From Carettochelys insculpta (Eukaryota > Chordata > Testudines > Carettochelyidae): DNA of 64,000 nt. The number at the start of each line of letters is the position of its first letter. Position 1 is the stretch's first letter. Below the pieces are notes generated by a model. It searched no databases, had not been told where the DNA came from, and saw only the letters and a program-made list of their open reading frames with translations. Made by a program: the position numbers and the translations under genes. Below are positions 56,375 to 64,000 of the stretch, piece after piece. The stretch covers positions 62,884,001 through 62,948,000 of the forward strand of contig NC_134137.1 of assembly GCF_033958435.1 (NCBI RefSeq). The letters run 5' to 3'.

Positions 56375-57751
56375 CAAGTAAGTGTTCAGATGGGAGAAGT
56401 AAGAAACAATTCTCTCACTGAATTGGTAAATAAAATGAAGGGGAAAATGGAACTGGTCATAGGACACAGTGGGAGACAGGAGCTGCAACTTGATCCCAGG
56501 GGAGAGATTGAAAAATAATTTCCAAGTTCTCAAATTGATCCACCATGCTTGGCCCATCCACCTCCCTAACCTTCCCTTGTCTCCTGGGGGAATGGAAACT
56601 TTCACTCTTCCTGCAAAGTGGGGAGGGGAGACACACAACTACTACAGCCACACAGCCCTGATAACGCAAGCTGCACCTCCATAGCTTGTGCCCCTGTCCT
56701 TCCCTGAGTTCTTGGGAAAGGGAAACCTTTACTGTCCCAGCCCAGGGCAGGGAGGAAGTACATGGCAATTGACATTGCAACAGCCCTGACAGACACCATG
56801 CCTCCCACCTTGCAGTGTGCACAGCTTTTGAACCTTCTTTTGGAATCCATGGTCCTGCACATGACTAGAAAGCATGCCCCAATCTGTGCCTTCCTATGCA
56901 TGAAAGCAAACCAGGTCAAGCAGGTCCCTTAAGATCTCTGTGTAGTACCTGCTGCACAGAGGATACCTAAAAGCAAAAATTACCCTTGTACATAACACAT
57001 CCCTATTGTTTCCCACAGAGGTGCATTCATGAAATTACTTTGTGAGTTGTAAAACTTATCTCATCTACAGTAAAGGTATCGCCCTAATGTGTGTCCTTCA
57101 CTTAGGTTTTGTTGCTGTATCTGCAACAATGGTCTCTTTGATGATTGCCCGCCCTTACTCTTCCAGCTGTTAGACTGGCACAATCAGAAGGCAAAAATAA
57201 ACACTGGAAGAGATGATTCCTGAGCACATACAAGCCACCTGCACAGACAAGGCACAGTTAATAGATGGAGGAGAACCACACTAGAGGAGAGGAAGATGGA
57301 TTGGGAAGGGAGGGGCGGGGAGGGCTCAGAAAATGTGAAATCCACATCCAGAAGGAAATGCTGAAGCTGATCTTGAGGTGTCTGTTAGAGGAGCACAGAG
57401 CCCCACTGAAGTCCATGCTGAACCACATGCCCTCCTCACCCAGCCCTGCACTCTCCCCACCTTGGCACTCCAGAATGGGAGGGGAGAGTGGTCAAAGGCA
57501 GCCTTCCATTCAACCCCCAGGGATGTTTTCTCAGAGCAGAAGGTTGATATATCCCCAACTGTGATTGCAAAGCTCCTCTTGCCCTTGTTTACCTGCCTCT
57601 GAAGCCCCTGCCATGAACTCCATTACTATGTGCTTCATTTTGTCCCCCAACTAAAAATGCATAAACTCTCAAAAACAGCATCTTTATTTCTTGTGAGGCA
57701 CAAGGGTGGTGGGAGTTGTACAGGGCCTACAGGCCAGCCTACATCATATAA
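56375..57751. other. No recognised feature
   Basis: No gene or named repeat seen. Confidence 0.4.
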
Positions 57752-57925
57752 GGGGCAGGCATAGCTCAGTGGTTTGAGCATTGGCCTGCTAACCCAGGGT
57801 TATGAGCTCAATCCTTGAGGAGGTATTAGGGCAAATAGGTGTCAGGGATGGTGCTTGGCCCTGCCAAGAGGGCACAGAACTGGATTAGATGACCTACCAA
57901 GGTCCCTTCCAGCTCTAGGAGAGGT
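57752..57925 (+). mobile_element. Cry-type tRNA-derived SINE
   Basis: GGCATAGCTCAGTGGTTTGAGCA carries the A box and GGTTATGAGCTCAATCC the B box of a tRNA-derived head. The body CTGGATTAGATGACC and GGTCCCTTCCAGCTCTAG is characteristic of the cryptodiran-turtle Cry SINEs. This is the strongest pointer to the host group. Confidence 0.85.
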
Positions 57926-58008
57926 GTATCTCCAACTATATCTCTCCTTATGTTAGCCGATGGCCAAGGATGTTTGGTGAGGTGCCAGCTATGCCCGTTT
58001 TATACCAT

Positions 58009-58263
58009 CCGTGACTTTAACCGCTAGGACGCACTGTCCCTTCGCGGCGGGCAGCCCGGGCTAGGCTGACGGATGCCCCAAGGTCCTAACCACCCGTGAC
58101 TTTAACTGCTAGAGCTCAGAGCTCCTTCGCAGTGGGCAGTCAACACTGACTGACAGGTGCCCCAATGGCAGCACTAAGAGCCTTTCCACACCCGTGACTT
58201 TAACTGCTAGAGCTCAGAGCTCCTTCGCAGTGGGCAGTCAGGATTGACTGACAGGCGCCCCAA
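58009..58263. repeat. Three imperfect 72-75-bp tandem units with spacers
   Basis: Units at 58009-58083, 58094-58165 and 58192-58263 each begin CCGTGACTTTAAC-GCTAG and end ACAGG-GCCCCAA or a close variant. Units 2 and 3 are almost identical; unit 1 is diverged. Spacers of 10 and 26 bp separate them. Origin unknown. The following sequence (58264-58800) may belong to the same larger element. Confidence 0.65.
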
Positions 58264-59639
58264 GAGTTTGCCCCGTGGAGGCGGCACAACTCAACGCTAG
58301 GCTCTTAGTACTCTCACCTAATGGCCAGGCTTTATAGCCAAAACGGCTGAGGTTCTTTAATTGTGTTGGCTGCTTTACAGTAAACCAGAGAAACAAGTCA
58401 GGCTTATGCACAAATGGTTACCAAAAATTTATTAAACTAGATTCTAATCATGTGGTTACAAAATTGCTAGTGCCTACTTATTTAAATGTATAGATGTTAC
58501 ACACACAAACAAGTTACAAAACTGAAGCCACAATCCCAAAGAAAGAAAACAAAGTATAGAGCTCTATTTCAAAATATGTGTACACTAAAGATAGGAGATC
58601 AGGTGTGGGTGCTTCTTACCCTCCTTGCATCTCTCGATTCCAGCGGTGCCAAGCCAGGATCGGTCACTCAATTCCGCGGAAAGACGAATAAGGGACAAGG
58701 CTCAGAGACCCTCTTAGCTGCAGAAGCCTTGGGAGGCTGTCACTTATCTGACCAGCAGATAGATAGTGAAAAGCACTCAAAAATCATGGTGCTGTAGGTC
58801 CCATACTTATACCTTTGTACTCCTTTATTCTCTTTCTCCTTTCTTATGCCAAATTGGGGCTGGTCTGTCTGGGCGACGCCAGCTCTCGCAAGAGTAGTTT
58901 ACACTTGCAAGGGAGAGAAACAATAAGTTTCGACTACTGGACATTCTTTTATTAGGGTAAATATTTTCCCACCTAGGATGTGGGTGTGTGTGCATCACGT
59001 TATTTAGTAGGGGCTAAGAGCCATGTCTGTCACAGCTTCTGTGTCTGCTGTGAGCCTAATCGTTGTATATGTTCCCAGAGGCACATTGTAGCAGCACACC
59101 TGTGCTTCTCACAGCTTCAAAGGCTGTGCTGGAATTTATGTTAAGTGCCCTGTTGTTTTGGCTCCCTTGTGTTCCCAGCAATGCTGGTCTGAGAGGGGGC
59201 TGGCTGTCTGGCTACACCTTAACAGCAAAAGACTGGACTGTCATGTTGTTTTCTTCTTCAAGCCTCTTCCACTCCTACATTTTGGCACATAGGCAATTGA
59301 TGACAATTCACCAGCAACCCCTATTCTGGGCAATCTTTTCAAGTTCTAACCAGGTTTGTTCTGTCTTCACATTTTACTCCCTTGGCACAAGGGCCCTTTT
59401 TCTCCTAGGAGTGGAATCTGTTGAACTGTCATCAATATTTCTGTAGCTGGGATTGTTTTACAGGCTAAGGGTGCTAGCCCTAGACCCATTCCTTCTCATT
59501 TCTAAGCCAGGGCTCAGACCAGCCATAGCAGAATTTATGGTGCTGTCTGGTCACTCATAAAGCTATACCTAATTAGCAGTGCCCCTCACTGTGCTCTCTT
59601 TTTTGTCCTGGTGTTTGTCTGCTCATAATTACTATCCAG
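58264..59639. other. No assignable feature
   Basis: Possible continuation of the repeat element at 58009. A minus-strand AATAAA lies at about 58428-58433. No coding sequence recognised. Confidence 0.35.
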
Positions 59640-59644
59640 GTGAT

Positions 59645-60425
59645 CTACCTCAGCCCTCCAGGCTGGCATGAAATTTTCTCTCTTACTCCCTTTTGGGGCA
59701 CACAGCAGGCTGCTACTAAGAGAGGAATGTTGCTTTCAACGAGGTCTAACCAAGACAGGACACTGCTGAATCTGGCCTTTAAAAGGCAAAATGCACATTC
59801 TACTACCATTCTGCACTTGCACAGCCTATAGATGAACTGCTCCCTACTGCTGTCAAGGTTGCCTGTATATATGTTCATGAGCCAAGGAGCAAGGGGTAAC
59901 TTGGATCACCCAGGATCCCTACTGACATCTCCAATGGTGCTTTTCTGGTCTGGGAAGAACGTTCTACTCTGCCAATTTCTGAATAGACCAGCGTTCTTAA
60001 AAATACACTCATCATGCACATTTCCTGACCATCCCACGTGCATCTTGGTGAAATGGTGCTTATGAGCCACCAACACTTACAACACAATGGAAAGGTACCC
60101 CTTGTGGTTTATGTACGCTGTGGCAAGGTGGTCTGATAGCAAGACAGGGATGTGCATTCTATCAGTCTGCTGCAGTTAGGGAACCCCATCATGGTAAAGC
60201 CATCCACTATGTCCTGCACATTTCCCTGAGTCGCTGTCCTTCATAGTAGAAGGGTATGGATTGCCTTGGCTCCATGGATCACAGCAGTCCTCACTGTACA
60301 TTTTACCACTCTGAATTGATTGTCCACTGACCAGTAGCTGTCTGGCATTGCAAGCTTCCACAGAGCTATTGCCACTTGCTTCTAAACTGTCAGAGTGTGT
60401 GGATAGTGCTGATGGATCACAAGGG
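59645..60425 (-). pseudogene. Decayed Harbinger transposase of a third lineage
   Basis: On the minus strand broken frames give VQDIVDG-like and MHIPVL (first Asp region, TDRMHIPV, near 60160). Then come YINHKGYLSIVLQVLV, HVGWSGNVHDERVF (second Asp, near 60010), SREQFIYRLCKCRM and VVECAFCLLKARF (Glu, near 59800), and LVESNIPLLVAACCV. The order and spacing match the DDE domain of HARBI1-like transposases, but the sequence is clearly distinct from Harbinger 1 and 2. Stops and shifts are frequent. No terminal repeats were found. Confidence 0.7.
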
Positions 60426-60439
60426 CCATTTCATCAAGG

Positions 60440-60715
60440 TGTTAACAGAGGACGTTTTAGAATAAATTGATAAACGGTAATAAATCACCAGGACCAAATG
60501 TATTCACCCAAGAATTCTGTAGGAACTCAAATATGAATTGCAGAATGACTAACTGTAGTATGCTAGCTGTTGCTTAAATCTGCTCCTGTACCATATCACC
60601 AACAAACAGTTTATGTAATGCCATTTTATAAAAAAGGCTCAAGAGGTGATCCAAGCAATTACAGGCCAGTAAGCCTAACTCTAGTACCAGGCAAACCGAT
60701 TGAAATTATAGTACA
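60440..60715 (+). pseudogene. CR1-like reverse transcriptase N-terminal fragment
   Basis: Fragments read NKSPGPNVF and, further on, a KKGSRGDPSNYRPVSLTLVPGKP-like stretch, which is the start of the CR1 reverse transcriptase domain. Frames are broken, and the copy stops abruptly near 60715. Confidence 0.6.
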
Positions 60716-61364
60716 GTAACTCCTCATTTACCATTTTTCCAGTTAATGTTGTTGCATTGTTATGTTTCTTACCTATTAGGGAACATGCTCGTTTAAAGTT
60801 TTGTAATGCTCCCTTACGCCATCCTTCAGCTGCCTGCTTTATCAGCTACTTGCACAACTGTCTGGAAAAGTAGCCTGTCCCTGTGGGGGTTTGGAACTAG
60901 GATGGGCTGACAGTCCCCCATCAGCTCTCTGAAGTTCCCTGTAGTACTAGGTCAATGGAAAAATTCTTCTGACGACCTACCCACTGTCCCTTGGTTAGGT
61001 AAATTATCTCAGCGGCTAGAACTATCTCCCATCCCTGCAGCACTGTAGTGAGTGTCACCACCATAGCACGACAGTGGCATAAATGCAGTGGTGTGGATGT
61101 AGAGTTTTAAATGTAAACATACCTTCTAGGTTAAAGCAGGTAGCCATAACCAGCCAACAAGATAGGAGCATTTGAAATTTATCATTCCAGGCCTTGGTGT
61201 AAAAGACATCAGATGTAACTGATGTCAATCATATCACTTAGGTAATCAGATGTAACCGCAAATACGCATAACAAATTCTGTTGAATAAAATGATGTCATT
61301 TTACATAGCTAAATTTCCAGTCACAGCCAATTTACTATTATTATAATTTTAGGTGTTAAGCACC
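60716..61364. other. No recognised feature
   Basis: Nothing named in this stretch. Confidence 0.4.
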
Positions 61365-61490
61365 AGCAATATTCTTGAGGCTGTGTTCCACTGCCTCTAC
61401 CACATGAGCTAAAAACCATCTGGCTGTTAGCTAAAGCTGTAGACAAGACTGATTATTCTCTCTCTGTAAGTGGTCTCAGTGCCACTAGAT
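61365..61490 (-). mobile_element. tRNA-type SINE fragment, same family as 19525-19950
   Basis: CTCTACCACATGAGCTAAAAACC, then GCTAAAGCTGTAGA and GTGGTCTCAGTGCCACTAGAT, match the antisense SINE copies at 19525-19950. Confidence 0.5.
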
Positions 61491-61572
61491 AGGACAGGGC
61501 AGTACAGCACACCACAACCAGAAGCTGCATGGTTTACAGGCTTCCTCCGTATTTAAGGGAGGGCATACTGAG

Positions 61573-62344
61573 TTCGCAGATGATATAGTTATCATTGAGG
61601 AAGATGAGGAGAAGCTAGCAAAAATGGTGCAGGTGCTAAGCAAAGAAGGGAAGTGGTACGGACTGATTATGAACATCAATAAAACAAAAACAATGGTATT
61701 TAGAGATAAGGAAATAGGAAGGAAGATCAGCGTAGATGGTATTGAACTAGAAAATGCAGAGAAGTTCACATATTTGGGGAGCAACATAACATATGTTCTA
61801 CACTGTAAGAAGGAAATAGGGACAAGAATAGCGAAAGCAAGAGCGAGTTTGAAGGCGATGGATAAGACCTGGAAAAGCAAAGCGATTAGCTTAGGAACGA
61901 AGCTGAGCACCTTGAAAACGTGTGTATTGAGCAGCATGTTGTACAGATGTGAGACGGGTGATAACACAAGATTCAAAAAGAAGAATATTGGCATTCAAAA
62001 GGAGTTGTTATAGAAAGATTCTGAGACTGGGATGGATGCAGAAGGTCACCAATGAGGAATTATACAGAAAGATACAGCCGAAAGAGAACCTGCTGCAGAA
62101 GGTTATTAAACGGAAGCTATGACTATTTGGGCATATTTGCAGAATGAACGATGAACAAAAAATCAAGACCCTGGTATTCTTCATAATGGATGGTTTGAAT
62201 AGGAGAGGCAGACCCCACAGAAAATGGATAGATGATATAGTAGATTGGTGTGGAGCTAGTCTACAGAACCTAAGCCACTCTGCACTGGACAGGGAACAAT
62301 GGAAAGGAATAGTGAGAGAGGCATCACATACCAATGGGCGCTGA
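61573..62344 (+). pseudogene. RTE-like reverse transcriptase C-terminal part
   Basis: Translation begins within the catalytic box (FADDIVIIEEDEEKLAKMV, partly formed from flanking bases). It continues MNINKTKTMVFRDKEIG, YLGSNITYVLHCKKEIGT and KTCVLSSMLYRCET. After a frameshift near 61960 and a stop near 62010, the C-terminal region continues (ICRMNDEQKIKTLVFFIMDG, WIDDIVDWCGASLQ) to a TGA near 62344. It is truncated and non-functional. Confidence 0.75.
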
Positions 62345-62370
62345 GCCCATGGTTATTGATGATGATGATG
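61573..62370 (+). mobile_element. RTE-like retrotransposon 3' end with 8-bp duplication
   Basis: A 798-bp 5'-truncated copy is flanked by ATACTGAG at 61565-61572 and 62371-62378. It ends in a GATGATGATGATG tail. It is the same family as the antisense copy at 23673-26175. Clean flanks and a fairly open frame suggest a more recent insertion. Confidence 0.8.
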
Positions 62371-62378
62371 ATACTGAG

Positions 62379-63479
62379 CTTCAGAGGCTTCTTAGATGAA
62401 ACCCTGGAAAATCCCCCAGCTTGTAACAGCAACAGACCAATAAAGGTAATTCCTGAGAAGCCTCTGAACTTCAAGAGTTCTTAATGCTCACAATACTCAA
62501 AATGCATTTAATATTTCATTTCTCAATGCAGACAAAAATGAAGTTGTAAAATAAATGAATGCTATAAAAGAATATCACAACCAGCTGTAAGTCACACTTG
62601 AATTTTTGTTGGACAGGATGGGCACACTCAGCACAGATATGTTAATTATAACAATGAAGACTATAAATGGTGGTAGTTACAACAACAGAAAAAACAGGAA
62701 ATGTTTATCAGGCAATGATAAAATGTTTATCTAAAATATTTCCTGACTATAACTTCATTGTGAGAAAAACTATTATCTATAGGGCTCAAATAGCATCTTG
62801 CAAAGAATTAGATAATAGGATATCTACAGAATGGGCATTTTCATAGTAAATTTCCTTCACAGTTACCTGTTTTTTGAACGTTGTTCTTTGTATACATTCT
62901 AATGTTCAGCTCCTTTAAACAAAAGTGGTTTGCAAAATTTATCTTAGTATTCTTTGAAGTTTGCTCAACAAATGTTAATGTTTTAAGGAAGCCCTGAGTT
63001 TTTTCCTTCATATTAACTAATTAATTCAACCTGTGCAGCCATGTATGCAATTAAGCCCTGCTTCCACTGAAATCAACAGTAAAATACCCACCAAATTTAA
63101 TGATACAGCATCAACCTATTAATGAAATACATATTAGTGCAGAGTTCATAAGCGATGGAATAAAACTAAAGACGGGAAAACTATTAAAAGCTGAAATCAA
63201 AGGAGACGGGAAAATCAGGAAATTTTCCATTGTGATATGTTTCCCAATTACAGTATTAAATAATTTATTATAATTGTAAGTACCAGGAAAAGTTAATTAG
63301 TTCTAAATACAATGGGCAACATTACACAATTAGAACACAATTACAGAGTGTCACACTACAAAAGCAGTTCATTAGAGAAAGATCCTGTCCAAGATTAAAA
63401 CTGAGACATCTCTGCATTAAGCAGATCATATAATTTTTGCTAATACTTGTCACTTTATAACCAAATAAATCATAATCTC
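62379..63479. other. AT-rich spacer
   Basis: No gene or named repeat seen. Confidence 0.45.
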
Positions 63480-63902
63480 ATTCTGTTTTCACTCTGTACC
63501 ACTCAAAAAATAAAATGGTGGATTTTTCATAGAAGAAATGGTCTGAAGTAAATAGGATTAAATTCAGTAAGTACAAATACAAATACTCCACTTTGGAAGG
63601 AGTAATCAGTTGCACACATCTTAATGGAAAATGATTGCCTAGGAAGGAGCACTGAGGAAGGGGATCTGAGGGTCAAAGTGGACCACAAGCTAAATATGAG
63701 TCATCAGTGTAACAATTTTGCTAACAAGCAAACATCATTCTGGGTTATATTAGAAAAAGTGATGTAAGACATGAGAAATGATTCTCCCATTCTACTCTGT
63801 GCTAATTAGGCGTCAATTGGAGAATTGTATCCAGTTCAGGGTGTTACGTTTCAGAAAAGATGGGGACAAGTTGGAAAAAAGTCCAAAGATGATCAACATA
63901 CA
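63480..63902 (+). pseudogene. CR1-like ORF2 C-terminal fragment
   Basis: Broken frames read DLRVKVDHKLNMSHQ, NIILGYIRKSDVRHE, RRQLENCIQFRVL and GDKLEKSPKMI, the order seen after the reverse-transcriptase core of CR1. Its right end is cut by the hAT MITE starting about 63903. Confidence 0.6.
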
Positions 63903-64000
63903 AGCTGACCATCTGTCCTGTTTTTGGTGGTACAGTCCCATATTTCAGATGTCAGAAAGGCACCATGACTTATTTTAACAAGGAGGCTAACTGCCCCATA
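63903..64000. mobile_element. hAT MITE, cut by window end
   Basis: GCTGACCATCTGTCCTG, TACAGTCCCATATTTCAGATG and GACTTATTTTAACAAGGAG align in order with the left 100 bp of the MITE at 13279-13659. Confidence 0.65.

Noticed and set aside
1..64000. CRISPR arrays, bacterial operons, ribosome binding sites or phage genes
   Set aside because: Nothing of that kind is present. Spliced genes, CR1/RTE LINEs and tRNA SINEs show this is vertebrate nuclear DNA.

Overview
The window looks like gene-poor, repeat-dense DNA from a vertebrate, most likely a cryptodiran turtle. The main clues are a tRNA-derived SINE of the turtle Cry type (57752-57925), CR1 non-LTR elements ending in TTCTTATG repeats, and many Harbinger-like elements with GGCTRYGTCTACAC termini. 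Penelope-type repeats, hAT MITEs and a DIRS fragment fit the same picture. I found no host protein-coding gene, rRNA gene or functional tRNA gene. Every recognisable coding region belongs to a mobile element and carries stops or frameshifts. The species call is inference from repeat families.

Layout. 1-6400: a hAT MITE (150-336), a second hAT MITE split by a Penelope inverted dimer with a 12-bp target duplication, a 5'-truncated but well preserved CR1 (1203-2818), a Harbinger MITE (3770-4155) and a hAT element (4995-5519). 6400-22500: mostly AT-rich DNA with scattered MITEs, a solo LTR (11665-12695), a GC-rich hAT MITE (13279-13659), a 1.7-kb hAT element (16705-18425) and a pair of tRNA-type SINEs (19525-19950). 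22500-26200: antisense CR1 and antisense RTE-like retrotransposons. 27207-31123: a full-length Harbinger transposon with a 3-bp CTT duplication and two convergent genes, a Myb/SANT-like protein on + and a DDE transposase on -. 31300-41450: CR1, tRNA-like, MITE, hAT and Penelope copies, a DIRS fragment interrupted by an LTR, a second inverted copy of that LTR, and a 680-bp deletion derivative of the second Harbinger. 45343-49332: that second full-length Harbinger, with transposase on + and Myb-like gene on -, inserted exactly at the end of a hAT element (49333-49991). 50340-64000: two more Penelope inverted dimers, a MITE, the Cry SINE, a 72-bp tandem repeat of unknown origin, a decayed third Harbinger transposase, CR1 fragments, a short RTE insertion with an 8-bp duplication, and a hAT MITE cut by the window edge.

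How the parts relate. The two long Harbingers each supply, in known biology of the superfamily, a DDE nuclease and a Myb-like partner that together mobilise MITEs sharing their termini. Several such MITEs lie in the window with clean 3-bp duplications. CR1 and RTE-like reverse transcriptases explain the truncated retrocopies. The least ordinary signal is the repeated head-to-head Penelope repeat, which carries part or all of a hammerhead-ribozyme-like core at or beside the junction.
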